The translations under genes and the position numbers were made by a program. The notes under the pieces are model-generated. The model saw only the letters and a program-made list of their open reading frames with translations, made no database searches and had not been told where the DNA came from. Below are positions 21,041 through 32,728 of a stretch of 64,000 bases of DNA, one piece after another; within the stretch, counting starts at the first letter, position 1; every line of letters begins with the position of its first letter. Source of the stretch: Symbiodinium natans (taxonomy: Eukaryota > Sar > Dinophyceae > Suessiales > Symbiodiniaceae); NCBI GenBank assembly GCA_905221605.1, contig CAJNDS010002404.1:126001-190000 (forward strand), read 5' to 3'.

Positions 21041-21880
21041 GGCCCTGCAAGCTTTCAGAGAACGGGAGAGTTGTCTCTTGTTGATTTTTTGGATGTAAGC
21101 TTAGGAGGCTCGGAGGCTCCATGTCTTGGGGATTGGCTTTTCGGGAGAAAACGAAAACATTTGGCAAGGGGATATTTCCGGTCTTTGAGGAGTGAGGTGA
21201 TGACATCGGATTGAGAGAACTTGCCGGCACACCGCTATGCTAGACTCCTAGACACCGATCTTGAACCGTTCCCCTCAATTTTGCAGCTTGCAATCCAAAC
21301 GCCCAAACGAAACCCTAAGCCCCTAATCCATGCAGCACCAGCGCAACCCATCCTTGCCCTCTTCTCAACTTGTTGCGAGAGCGGGCTTGAGGAGATGGAA
21401 CAAGATGCAGCAAGATGCAAGAACACAAACATACCTCGACTAAGAGGCCGCAGGTTGGCGGTTCTCCTGTGTTGGGATTGGGCTAGGCCTGTCTTTGGGG
21501 TGTGGTTCAAATGGTGGGGTTGTGAGGCTTAGGGCTCTGCCTTTGGGAGTTCCGGGGGGATTCTCTCTTTGAAGCCATAAACTTGGCACAGAAACTGCTT
21601 GGTCATGACTGTCCAAGAGGACCTGGGAGCCGAAACTGTGGCCGATCTCAGCTACCTCCAGGCGAGGTGCTGTAGCGATGTTGGCTGTTCATTCTTGTAG
21701 TTGTAGAGGGAATCGGGTGTAGGATATGGGAGAAGAGGATTCACTGGAACGCAAGAAGCAGTTTCAGCATGTTTCAGCTCTGAGCTGGTGAATTGGGAGC
21801 GGGGAGTCGGCGGTTCATGCTTTAGGTCGGCCTCGTTCATCGTCCTCTGGTCCTGAAATCTTTTTTCCCTGAAGTTGCAG

Positions 21881-21965
21881 GACTCGGACCTGGAGAAGGT
21901 TGGGATCCCGCTGGTGCCCCGCAGGAAGCTCCTCGAGGCTGGGCACGCGGAGGGGATCAGAGCCG
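21881..21965 (+). CDS. Candidate exon: second half of a SAM-like domain
   Basis: Acceptor TTGCAG|G; reads DSDLEKVGIPLVPRRKLLEA, matching the SAM-domain consensus of DL-x-x-x-GI followed by x-x-x-x-RRKLLEA in helix 5. With the exon at 20942 it suggests a SAM-containing protein on the + strand. The 3' border is uncertain. Confidence 0.55.
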
Positions 21966-22317
21966 ATTGTAATTGAAGAGCGCAAAGTTGAGAAGAAACC
22001 TTGGAAGCTGGTCGCCTCCTTTGCTCACGTTTCAACTCATACTTGATGCTCTTGATGCTCGTCACTGCCCTCCCTCACGCCACATGCACATGATGCTTGC
22101 CACTGCCCCTTCCGTTGTGTCATTTATGTTCTTGATATTCGCCCCTTCCTCAGGGTACGCCCAACTAATGCTCGAGGCATGAAGCCGATCTTGGTCACAA
22201 GGACACCAACGCCATGGGCATGTTCGACCCCAAGTAATCCCTAAATCCAAAAGCCGCGAGCACGTCCTAAACAGCAGAAGTTCGCGCGTTGGGAAGTTTG
22301 ACATTTCTTGGCGCCAG

Positions 22318-22397
22318 GCCGCTGGGGGACACTGGCGCTCCCCGACCGCCGCCCCGGCTGTGGCGGCAGCGGCTCGGGAGGGAAGAATGCGGTCTAT
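22318..22397 (+). CDS. Candidate exon, Ala-rich
   Basis: Acceptor CGCCAG|G, strong donor TCTAT|GTAAGT. Reads AAGGHWRSPTAAPAVAAAAR. It may continue the SAM-like gene. Low complexity, no family. Confidence 0.45.
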
Positions 22398-23187
22398 GTA
22401 AGTGCTTCATAGTGCTGTCATAGTGCTTCCACATGTCCACAGTCTACTGACGTGGCCATTGAAGGTTCAGCAGCTCAGCAGCCCCTCTGAGCGTGATGGC
22501 TTTCACCGCGAAGTCAAGTTTTGCTTGTACTTGCGTGGGTAAGAAATAGATAATGGATTCAGGCTGTGCTAGGCTGTTGGTTTACGCCCCTCAGACTGCA
22601 GAACCCTCAAAGCTCATTCATCCGAACGGCAGCATCCCAAAGTCTAAAGCTTTTTTAAGTTTAGGGTTAGAAAGAAACTCCCTATCATCCAAAGAAGGGT
22701 CTCAGCATGCCGAAGAAACACTTAGCGATTCCCAGGTACAAGCGCCGAGGTTCGACTTGCCGGCGTTGAAAGACGAGGCAACAGCAATGGCTGTTGTTGT
22801 TATATTTGGACTTCGCTTTGGATGGTTGAGGGTGGTCTCTTGAGGTGCTTTGGATGTAGGGCTTGATTCTTGAGGTAATGCGGATGGCAAGGAGACGGGC
22901 ATTGTTCTTTTTCTGTTACTTCCGCTTGACTGTGAAGGAGTGCTCACGAAAAGAAGGCTCTTTGCCATCGAGGGTTTCCACATGTCCCCGAAACTCTAAG
23001 AAGCCTTCGCAGCCCTAATTTTTAAAGCACACTCAGCCCGAAAGCCAAACCTTTTCAAAGCCGTTCTTTAAGCTTCCAGTCCGTGGCTCGAAGCAGAACA
23101 GAGCGTTGGAGAAAGAGGCCAGATTGTTGTACGCCCCAGGCCCACTAGTAGACCCTGCCTTTAAGCTGCCTCCATGACCTTTCCAAG

Positions 23188-23265
23188 GCTGCGGAGCCCG
23201 AGGAGTCCATAGCACCGATTGGACCGATTGCCGTGAACGAGCCGCTGAAAGAGGCTCAACAAGAG
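23188..23265 (+). CDS. Candidate exon, acidic
   Basis: Acceptor TCCAAG|G, donor GAG|GTGCGT; 26 codons in phase 0, reading AAEPEESIAPIGPIAVNEPL then KEAQQE. Well-formed exon; gene unknown. Confidence 0.5.
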
Positions 23266-23884
23266 GTGCGTAGCATTGGGGCAGCATTATAGGGCTACGG
23301 GAGGGCAGGGAATCAGGAGTTCTTGCCCTAGCCGCCTAAGCTTTCGGCACAAACTTGTGATTTGGAAGTACAAATGCTACCCCGTCTGCCCAAATTAGCA
23401 GATACTGGCACTGCCGCAGAACTCAGTGATTGCTGCTGCAACTTGAATAGACATAAATCGCATGACGTTTGCATCTCGAGGGCTCGCCATGGCCAGAGTC
23501 GTCTGCGAGCCATTTGCAGTGCTAGCTAATGCTTCTCGTTTGTGATGCATGCTTGGTGGGTGCTCTGCTACCTTCCAAACTTGGACGCTTGCTGAGAGCT
23601 CTGCATCCGAAACCCCCTAACCGCACTCACCTCGAACCGGTAGAAAACTGAATTGAGTTTCGGAGATCCCTCCCTGGAGCTCAGCTGAATAGGTGGCCGT
23701 GCTGCCGACGGCGCTGGAGGAAGAAGAAAGCCGGGCTTGTAGGTTTAGGGAGTCAGGGTTTAGAGTCCAGAATTGGGGGTCAGGCTTGACGGGTAGTTCT
23801 GAAGTGCTGTAACGACACCCCGCCAAAGTCCCAAAGTCCCAAAGCTCCTCAAGCCCCGAGCCCCAAGCCCTCAGCCCCTTGCAG

Positions 23885-23942
23885 GTCAGCTGAGCCCTGA
23901 AGCGCAAGACGAGTTGAAGCTGCTACTGCGGGAGCTGAGGCA
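23885..23942 (+). CDS. Candidate exon, helical
   Basis: Acceptor TTGCAG|G preceded by a long C-rich tract. Reads QLSPEAQDELKLLLRELR, an amphipathic helix, with a possible GC donor (AGGCA|GCTGTC). Gene unknown. Confidence 0.5.
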
Positions 23943-24987
23943 GCTGTCTTCTTGCCCTGAGAACAAAACACACTTACCCGACTTACCCATACTCTCTAGC
24001 GCTGTAACTGAGAGTCTTGAAGAAACATGAGGAAGCACAGTCTGACACGCTACGCGCATCTTGGAAGCCTCTCGTTTCTTTTTCTCATCTGCAACTCTTT
24101 GACAGGCTGTATATTCGCGCAAACCGAACTCATATTTTCAAGTCGGTGTTTCGCTTCCGTTTACAAGTGATACTTCTGAAATGTGTTCATGTAAAGGATA
24201 CAGGGCTTGTCATCAGTCGTAGAGTCGTAGAGTTTTGTTCTGCCAAGGTTAGGAGGAGAATGTAGTGCAAGTGTCTGCGCGTTTGAAGAATGCGGAGATT
24301 TTTGCACGTGAGCAGTTCACCAGCAGCAGACATGACTTGCTCATCAATGTTTAATGTCTATACCGAGCTGGTTTAAGTGCCTTTTACCGCGTAAGTTTTT
24401 TTTTGAAGTCTGTCATCTCTCGGCAAATTTAGGTTCGTTTTCACCTTGTCAATTGGTTTGAGGCTTTGGTGTTCATAGGGCTGGCAGGGTGCATACAGAA
24501 GGTTTAAAGCTTTAACTTGCTGCGTAATTAGGGTTTAGGGGTTGTGCGTCTTTAGGGTCTCCGGTTTGAAGCTTAGCTTTCTACATGGTGCTTGGCTTTT
24601 GTTTAGGGTTCTGTGTAGGAATGTGCGCGAAGACTTCGCCACCGTGCCGCGCGGCCGAAGAGATGGGGGGCCTTGGAGGTTTCTGGATTCCTGGAGTTAC
24701 TCTCCGGCGGCTGAACGCTGAACCGTTCGGTTGAACAGCCAACATTCGGGCCTGGGAAGAAGCCTTGCAGTCAGAGGGCTTGCATGCATTTGGCGTTAGG
24801 CAGGTTTGGTAGCTCGGAATGAAAAGCCAAGCTTCAAGTCCCCAAACCCATCACAGTTGTCTTTGGGAAAAAAAGTGGGGAAAAGGCGAACCGCGACTGC
24901 GATTCTGGCTGGAACGTCAAACGACCATTCCATATCTTGCGCTCTTTTCGGGAGCGCACCATGAGACACCAAGACTGTGCTTCTCAG

Positions 24988-25082
24988 GAACTGCTTGGAC
25001 CTCAACTCCCGGAATCACCTGCAAAGCCTGCCAAGCCGCGTGGCACTGCGCAGCGTCTTGGGGGCACGAAGTCTTTTGCAAC
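24988..25082 (+). CDS. Candidate exon, unknown
   Basis: Acceptor TCTCAG|G, donor CAAC|GTAAGG. Reads NCLDLNSRNHLQSLPSRVAL and then RSVLGARSLLQ. An alternative frame is Cys/His-rich (ITCKACQAAWHC), so the frame is not certain. Confidence 0.4.
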
Positions 25083-26349
25083 GTAAGGCTGTTGTGGTTT
25101 GGAGTTTTGAACTGCTACAAACATTTGTACAGCATCGTATGGCCGGGCATCCGTCTTTTCCAGAATTCGCGTGCGCGTGTTTTTCCGGGTTGTCACTCTG
25201 TGGTCTTCACCGTTGCCCAGTGGCACAGTGGACGACAAAAGCAGGCTTTGGATGATCTTCACGCACCTTTCGTAAGTGGTGTCCGCAAACTCAGCCGCAG
25301 AGCCTGCAGGTACAAAACATGGGGTTGAGAAAACCGTTAAATCGTCACAGCACTGGCACTGTATTCCTGGGCCATGCGCTTCCCAAGAATCCCAATCAGT
25401 AAGAGGCCCTACGAAGAACCGAAAGCCAAATGCAGGGAACAGAAAAACCCTCAGGCCGAAAAGCAGCAAGAAACTCCAACCCAAGATGCCCTATGAGCCC
25501 TCTCAGCCCTGCAGTCCCACGAAGCCAGTAGTAGTAGAAGCCTGAGCCGCAAGCCTCCACAATTTGTTACTTCCAAAATTCTCTCGCATGTCTCAGGCAT
25601 GGGCTTGCTCGGCTGCGGGAACAGCTTTTACATGGAAGGCGGGTTCGGGCCCTGTTCTTTTCGCCGCGGCTCCTTCCTTCCCTCCAAAGCCTCAAGAACC
25701 CTGAGCCCGTGAAGGTTGATCTCGGAAAGAGGAGGGGGAGCCTCAGGGGTAGTTCAGGAAATCTTCGCTGATGTGCCAGTTGAAGCCTTCAGAGGTCCAA
25801 GGTTCAACCCTGAACTCTGATCCCCTCAACCTTAAGTAGGGGACCCAGATCCACAAGAGATCCTGCACTCATGACATCTCATGACCCTAAATCCGGGCGG
25901 GTCCACATCGCGCACCCCCAAATTCAGCAAGTGCGTCGCATTTTTGGCACGTCGCGTGTTGCTTTGGGTCAGTTTGCCTCCTGACAGCAATGTCGCGCGG
26001 AATTGTTTGCCCCAAGTATTTCCAAGAAGCATCTCTTGTGCCGCCGTACTTTTTCCTTCTCTGCAGACATGACAACATCCTGGTATAGGGAGGAAACCAA
26101 AGTGGCCGTTCGCCTGTGGAACCGGCCACACGTGGAAAATGCCCAGCCGACCAAGAAGCATCTGGCGGTGCCGGCGAGCCCAAGTGGTCTTGTCCCCAAT
26201 ACCACAGACACCGAAGCAATCTGCAAGAACGAGAAAAGGGGGTGCACGCTATGGACCTGCTAAGCCCTAAACCCAAGATGTCTGAACCCCAAATCCCGCA
26301 ACTTCCAAAGCCCCCTAAACCCAAAAGTCTTAAACATCCTGCGCGTCAG

Positions 26350-26430
26350 AGGCATCCGCAAGCCCGGGGCAGCTTTGGCAGCACGTGCGCGAGGTGCGGC
26401 CCTGGAGGAACGGAAGCCGCGCGGCCGGGA
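26350..26430 (+). CDS. Candidate exon, Arg/Ala-rich
   Basis: Coding-like segment GIRKPGAALAARARGAALEE. It is preceded by an 80-bp C-rich tract with CCCTAAACCC words and followed by a 90-bp G-rich tract (GGGTTTGTTGGGGGG), a clear example of the intron-end polarity seen in this window. Confidence 0.4.
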
Positions 26431-26829
26431 GAAGAGAGATTCAGGGCTGCAGGGTTTGTTGGGGGGTACGTAGGGTTTTGGGTTGTCGAAAGTTTTTTGT
26501 TGCAGGTGTTCGGGTGTGTTGAAACTGCAAAGGTTGATGATGGGTGTTCGTTTTGATTGAGAGTTCACGCACGTCTGTTCAAGCGAACATGGGTCCTTGT
26601 AGGTTTCCCGACTGGTGCTCAAATGGCTTTTGCACTGCGGGTGTGTTAGTCGGGCACGACGCTAAGGGTTTTGAATGTAAACCCCACGCGTTATGGGGGT
26701 TCTGAAGCGGTTTGCGCTTGGGCTTAGGCTTAGGGATTTGCACTATGGGTCAGAGCGCGAAGGGGGTTATAATTGCGTCCCAAATATCATCAAACATGGG
26801 CTTCCTATGCCCTTTGCCATGTTCCTGGT

Positions 26830-26945
26830 ATTCCTATCGTGGTTCGGAATGTCTACTCCGGCTGGGCAGCGTACGGTCATGGCTGGTGTTATTTGGATGT
26901 GTTTGAATTCCTCATTCGTCTGTTCATTTGTCGAAGGCTGGCTAG
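26830..26945 (+). CDS. Candidate exon, aromatic-rich segment
   Basis: The frame reads PIVVRNVYSGWAAYGHGWCY followed by LDVFEFLIRLFICRR. It resembles a real hydrophobic/aromatic protein segment, but no family or splice borders could be fixed. Confidence 0.35.
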
Positions 26946-27325
26946 GGTGCCAGCTCCAAGCTTCTTTTGGGATTTAGCTTAGGGCTTGGGGCTTCGGGTT
27001 CCACTTGTTCGGTCGTAGCTTCCGAGGCTCCGAAGTTCATTGTGAACCCTTGTGCGATTCCCCCAGAACGCAAGGCCTGGCGCAAAGAAGGCAGAGCCTT
27101 TCCAGGCCTGGACTTCGGTGGGAATTCCGGGCCACAGGGCTAATTACGAGGTTCAAGTTATGCTGGGGAAGGTTCGAAGGTTCAGCAGATCTCTGGCTTT
27201 ATCCCACAATTTTGGCGGGTGACACTGACAAGGGTGGCCGGCTTCTGGTTGGACTACTCAACTCTTTGGCCTTCTGAGACCGTCGGAGTTCCAGACGTTT
27301 CTGTTAAATTGGCTATGGAGCTGTT

Positions 27326-27341
27326 GGCCATAAGGCTCAAG
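27326..27341 (+). other. Possible relic of the dinoflagellate spliced leader
   Basis: GGCCATAAGGCTCAAG resembles the 3' end of the dinoflagellate spliced leader, AGCCATTTTGGCTCAAG. It shares GCCAT and GGCTCAAG, with AA in place of TTT. It lies 60 bp upstream of the ATG of an uninterrupted frame. Such relics mark genes re-integrated from trans-spliced mRNA. A 16-base imperfect match can also arise by chance. Confidence 0.35.
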
Positions 27342-27401
27342 CGATTGTGGTCCCTGTAGGCCGTGCTCGGTCTTTGTGCCTCCGACAATTGTGCTCAGGG
27401 G

Positions 27402-27752
27402 ATGTCTGGTTTGCCGGTGCTCAGTCGTGGTGGCCCTGCTTCTCAAGAACCTAACACTATACGCAAGAAGCAGCTGCAGGAGATAGGCCAGACATTGACC
27501 ACCATCTCGGGCCTCTTAAATGAGGAAGCAAAGAGTCGTTCTGTTCCGCAGTCTGGCTGCTTTGGCATCATTCGTGGTGGTGGCGGCTTTAACATCAGTC
27601 GCGGTGGCAGCCCGTCTTTTCGAGCTGTCCCTCCGCAGGCCTTCCTGACGACGGAGAGGAAATCAGGTACCCGAGATATTTCAGGAACTAGTTCGTCCGC
27701 CATACGAAACCTGAGACACTTGTGGGGCGCACAAAATGAAGGTGCGGGTTGA
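27402..27752 (+). CDS. Intronless hypothetical protein, possible retrogene
   Basis: A continuous 116-codon frame from ATG to TGA, unusual in this window of microexons. The protein begins MSGLPVLSRGGPASQEPN and is Ser/Gly/Arg-rich with a short helical stretch (KKQLQEIGQTLTTISGLL). No domain, signal peptide or membrane segment is seen. The frame stays open for 13 codons upstream of this ATG, to 27363, so another start or an upstream exon is possible. The spliced-leader-like sequence at 27326 and the lack of introns suggest retroposition. A TG microsatellite follows the stop. It may also simply be a long exon of another gene. Confidence 0.45.
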   Translation: MSGLPVLSRGGPASQEPNTIRKKQLQEIGQTLTTISGLLNEEAKSRSVPQSGCFGIIRGGGGFNISRGGSPSFRAVPPQAFLTTERKSGTRDISGTSSSAIRNLRHLWGAQNEGAG

Positions 27753-27769
27753 AATCTAGTGAATCTGGT

Positions 27770-27792
27770 GTGTGTGTGTGTGTGTGTGTGTC
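27770..27792 (+). repeat. (TG)n microsatellite
   Basis: About eleven TG dinucleotides, directly after the stop of the intronless frame. Confidence 0.9.
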
Positions 27793-28659
27793 TGTTCTTT
27801 CGGGGTTCGTGCTTCGCGCGCCCTACACCCTCGTTTAAACTGGGACCGCTTCAATGTGGAGTAGTCATCAGCAACACGTGCTGATGCTTCGGCAGGACTG
27901 TTGCATGACTGTCAAAATAGGCCTCAGCTTGACGGCAACTTCTATGTTTGAGGAAAACTACAGAGGGAGGGACAGCGAGACAATAGTTAGCCTTCACGTT
28001 CCCGTTGTCGGGCGAGTCGTCTTCTGTCTGCCATAGCGAGTCCAAAGACGCATGCCAGCAGGTAGTTAGCATGCCTGACTTGAGTGTAGAAGCCGTGCTC
28101 CTTCTAACTTGAGCTCCTTCCCAGCCCAGCTGGGCAAATCGCGGGATCTGCTTGGTTGTTCACGATTCCACGCTGGTTGCCAAAGTGTTCGTTTGTGTGC
28201 CCCTGCAGGATTGGGTGAAGTGCCTTGGAAGCAGTCTGACGATTTGAGTCCACATGCGTGACTGACTCTGACCGAAGCTGGATGCCCTGCAGACTGAAAC
28301 TGCAAGTCCCGAGTGAGACCCTGGACTCAGCTTAGTGACACACCAGAACTCATTCGGCAGCCTAATACGCACAAAGCCATTGCCTCCTCAACTCTCAGCG
28401 CTCTAAGAATGACTCTGAGTAGCCACTGAAACCAGTTCCTCTTGAACACCTTGCCTGAGGCTCTTGGAGAGCTTCGCGGCAGCCAACAAGCTCAGTGAGG
28501 CCAGGCAGCTAGGCTATGGGTACTTGCTGTTCTAAATGACCAAAGTCTACTTGCTGAAAGTTTGCCTTTTGCCTTGATGATCTGAAATCCGGACGAGCCC
28601 CAAACCCTAAACCTCAGATAACCTTTAATCCTAAAGCCGAAACATACCTATACCTGCAG
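27793..28659. other. No feature recognised
   Basis: No assignable exon on either strand. C-rich words with CCCTAAACC build up from about 28600 towards the next exon. Confidence 0.5.
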
Positions 28660-31593
28660 GTCTCGCGTGAGGCACTGGAGGGCCTCGACCGGCCGCAGGT
28701 GCAAATGTTCAGCTCGCGGGAGTCACAGGAAGTACTCGTAGAACCTATGGGGCTTAGGTGTAGACTTCTCTGCTCCTAGAAACTCTGCGGGAAGTTGCGA
28801 GAGGCACTTTCTACGTGTAGTAGCAGGCACGTGTGGGGCCGAACTCCTGACCTGCACGCAAACGCAGTGACGTCTAGACTCTTCCTGGAGATCATCGTTG
28901 AGTCATGGTTAGTTCATTGGGCGATGCAGAGCCTGCAGGTGCAGAATCATACAGCTGAGCTCCTCGCACGCCGAAGACAATACTCATAGACTCCTCAAAA
29001 CTTCTAGACCCTCAACAACGGCATCCCTTTCTTTGACTCCTTTCTTTTTTTGCTACACTATGAGCGGTGATGACCTAACGCCCCAAATGGAAGGGAGGGC
29101 TTACTGCAACTCGCCGGGTATTATAACTCACCGAGGGTAACGGCCCTAGACATGGGAACCTGCGCCTCCAGCCATCTGAAACTTGCCCTACTTGCCGATT
29201 TCTTCCAAAATCAAAGCATTTTTAAAAATTTGATCACGCTATAAAGCCCCGATGCGGCTCGAGGCGTTGCGGGTCATGGGGTTTACCTCCGCGCTGCGCT
29301 TCCTTGCCGGCATCGGTCTCGGGATGTGAGCTTCTTTCCTGACTAAACAAACAAAAACCCTAACTTGCACAACCTCCAAGAAATTTCCCCGCACTCCACA
29401 CTCTTGACGCAGTTTGGCGTGGGGTGCGTCAGCAAATTCTTGAGCTTCGAGAGACTTCGGGGACTTCGGGGCTTGCCATTCCAAAACACTTGGCAGGTCT
29501 TCAGGGTTTCGGGGAGTAGTGGATTTGAGGTTGAGGAGGCTCGAAAGGCTTAGGAACGTTAGTAAGGCTTGCAGCACGGACTTCGCTTGTGAGGTCCGGT
29601 CTACCGTGGCGAAGCGGAACTGGAGGTTCGCACGCGTTGCCCGGCCTAAACCATGAGTCCGCTCTCTGTCCCAGAAGCTCTCAAGCCAGCACTCTCAGAA
29701 CATGACTCGTTGAGACTCGGGTTTATTTCGCATTCTTCTCCGGAGCCGAGGAATCTGGGCTGCCAAGGCCGAAGCGGCCATGGAGGACCGGGAGTTCAGG
29801 GTCCAAGAGAAGGCTGCAGGATGCACCGGATGCACCTGAAAGCTACTGAGGTACTGGTCCATGATGCCCCATGAGGTTACCCTCATGGTGTTACCCCTCC
29901 ACGGCCTTATCCCCCACGCTGTCACATGGTGTTGCTTCTTAAAACGAACTGCCTTCCACCATGCACGGACCTTTCCCCCAAGACCTTATCAGGCGGTGCT
30001 GCCTCGGGGGGACGGCGAGCCCCCACGAGGCGACCGGGGTGGGTTAAGCGGAGAGTTTACTTCAGGGCCCGTTCGGTCTGGATTGAAAGGGTCGAGACTG
30101 GGATTTGTGATTTCATGATGGGGAGTTGCTGCATAAGAGCGTACGTGCCTGACTACTTGAAAGAACAGGTCAGTGGGCTTGGGTTTCTAATTGGCTGCGC
30201 AAAAGCACCACGAGGACCCATAGCCGTAGCCTGATCATCCATGCCACTGAATCGGGAAGCCTATGGATGGGCGTTGATGCGCAAACTACTCGTACTTTCC
30301 ACTCGTCGAGCGCGGTGGGCTTAGGGGTTCGACTTATGCTGTACACGGATGTCAGCAACGCCCAGGCGGAAGTAAGCGCGACCGAAGCCGAAGTCGACGG
30401 AGGCCGCAGACTTGACCTCTCTTCTTATGGTTGTGGGAGCTCACCGTTAGTCTTAGGTCCCCTGCCGCAGGGCTCAAGGGGTTTGCAGTATGAAGGTTTG
30501 CAGTGGGGACCATGCATACAGATACGGGTGGTCGTAACATAATCACGTATGAAACGGCTGACTACCCTTCAAAGCTGCGTTGCTTCTGAGACTGGTGCGA
30601 CCTTGTCCGTGAAAGCCATCTTCTTGTCCCGCAAAAGTAACTCCCCAAATCAGGCGAGCAATCACATCCCCAAGTAATCGAGGCAAACCCTGAACCCCGA
30701 GATGCACAGGCAAACCCCTGAGTCTTGGCATTTCTTGGGCTTAGTCTCCAGGCTTTGGGTAAACTTCGTAAACTAAACGTCTCTAACAGCTTAACAAATG
30801 ACCTTTGAAAGAAAGTTGGTCAGGGCCAGTGACTCGCTTCCGGGTCTCGCTCATCACGTGGACACCTTCATCGAGCTGAACGATGCTCGCATAGAGTCAG
30901 CCCGAACTCAAGAACACCAAATTGCAGGTCCAGGGTTTTGGGTTTGGGGCCTGTTTGGGGTGCTTGAGGTTTCTTTCACAGCATGATGCTTATCTTCATG
31001 CATCAGAACGCGGGCTTGGCAGTTAGCCTCCTTCCCGTCTGGATCATGGCAAGTTAATTTCAGCTTGAGATGTCACTGGAAACAGCCTCGGCAGTATCCT
31101 TTAACCAGCACGAAGACCGAAACCCGGCCCACGCTCGAATCAACCCCCGACGCCTCAAGCCTCCCCACGGTGCTGTAATCTGATTGCACGCCTCTCAGAC
31201 ATCTCAGGACCTGGACGAGCGCACCAGTGCCATCCTGCGCAAGCTGGAAGCGAAAACGGTGGGGTCACCCATGGGATGTAATTGGGGCCTATAGGCGGTA
31301 AATGCTTTCGGAATCCAGGATTTCGAGCTTGGAGGCTTAGAAGACCTTTCATCTGGACCTTTGAACAGCCAAGTAGGCCCTTGGCGCTTCACGCCACCCC
31401 CCCCCCCCCCTCCTCAAGCTCTTCCGCCGCCCCCACCCTGCTCCCTACCTCCCCCCTCTACCTCAACACCCTTAATCAAGATCATAACCCCGGCCCCGAC
31501 TGAAACCAGGTGTTGCAGGTCATGGGCCTGGCAGGTGTGGAGAATTCCTTCTTGCTGCGAGGCATGCTGGCCCCAACGCCCAGTCCCGCCTGA
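28660..31593 (+). CDS. Helix-rich protein, 3' part, in microexons
   Basis: Several short + strand exons with charged helical sequence appear to form the 3' part of one gene: 28660-28698 (VSREALEGLDRPQ; acceptor CTGCAG|G, donor CAG|GTGC), about 29594-29625 (VRSTVAKRNW), about 29768-29812 (AEAAMEDREFRVQEK), about 30823-30927 (ASDSLPGLAHHVDTFIELND and more), 31208-31258 (DLDERTSAILRKLEAKT; donor ACG|GTGGG) and 31519-31593 (VMGLAGVENSFLLRGMLAPT, then a TGA stop). Codon composition, AG|G acceptors and flanking C-rich and G-rich tracts support the individual exons. Their membership of a single gene is inferred from order and helical character; phases could not be closed at every join. No family recognised. 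Confidence 0.5.
31396..31411 (+). repeat. C run
   Basis: A run of about 14 C within a C-rich, A/T-poor intron stretch. Confidence 0.85.
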
Positions 31594-32480
31594 ATCTCCA
31601 GTAAGGATCCCAGGGCTTCACGTTGCTAGGTAGAAGCAGCCCATCGCAGCGTTGGGGCGGCAAGTAGACATTCGTCCTCCGGCGTAGGCTTTCAAGTATG
31701 ATTGAGGCTTCTGAAATATGCAGGGTTTGCGTTCTTGCTTGGCGGGGGTGGGTTCAGAAGGGTTTTTGCGTATTTCGATGATCGTGGGTCTTGAGAAGCG
31801 CTATTCAGCCTTGGCCATTCACTGTTACCCCAGTTCACCTTACTCAGCTTTCGTCTGACGCCTAGAAGAGAAGCGAAGTCCAACAATGTAGCGTCCAAAA
31901 GCAATGCAAGCCACCAAAATGAGCATCGAAGTGCCGTCTTGTGCATGTGTACGTTCGATATGCGAGAACCCTTGTTATAGCCCACACAGACTCTCTCTCA
32001 CACACACAAACAAAGAAGCACTCACATACATAACGAATCCAAGACTCCAAGACGTCGCTGCTTAAGCCTGGAACTCTCTTGTAACGCAGATTGCCAGATC
32101 GTAGCACTACGCCGATGCTGTTGTGGAAGCTGAAACCCCAAAGGCAAAATGTTCTCTGATGCCAGGTGTGCGAGAGAAATCAAAGGCGGTCCTTAATCGA
32201 CTGCGAAAAGTGCCCTGGTTCTAAGGGCTCGGGAGGCAGTGGGTCCGGTTTGAGTGAGGCATGCCTGAAAATCCTGAATCCCAATCTGACTCGGGTTCTC
32301 CAGACTTGAGAAGCAAACCGCTACTGCATGCTGTGGCGTTACCCAGTAGGTGATTGCCGGCAGAGAGAGGCACGATGGAGCGAAAGCCATGTGGCGTATA
32401 AACAGAGACTTTTTATGAGCTTGGGACTTGAAACCTGTTGACCCACCTTAAAAGACAACCCATCAGGTAGGCCCTCTGAG

Positions 32481-32575
32481 GTGCAGGAGACTGGCCAGGA
32501 CGCTGAGCTTTTCGCGCAGCTCTCGAAGCTGATGGAGGCGAGTTCTGCGGGGCTCAGTTTGGCCACGCGCGCCCA
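32481..32575 (+). CDS. Candidate exon, helical
   Basis: After CTGAG|G the frame reads VQETGQDAELFAQLSKLMEA followed by SSAGLSLATRAQ. Good codon use. It may be an upstream exon of the TIR-like gene or the end of another gene; an in-frame stop directly precedes the ATG at 32729, so any link would need splicing. Confidence 0.4.
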
Positions 32576-32728
32576 GCCCACTTGTTGGGAGTTGCAACGT
32601 CCTGTTAGGAGGGGAGGGTCTAAAGACCATTCTAAGCCAGCTATTTGCGGAGTTGGTGTGAGGGTGACTTTCTCCAGACCATTCGGCTCGTTCACCTAGT
32701 TTTGACATACGGCAACCCTGACTCCTGA

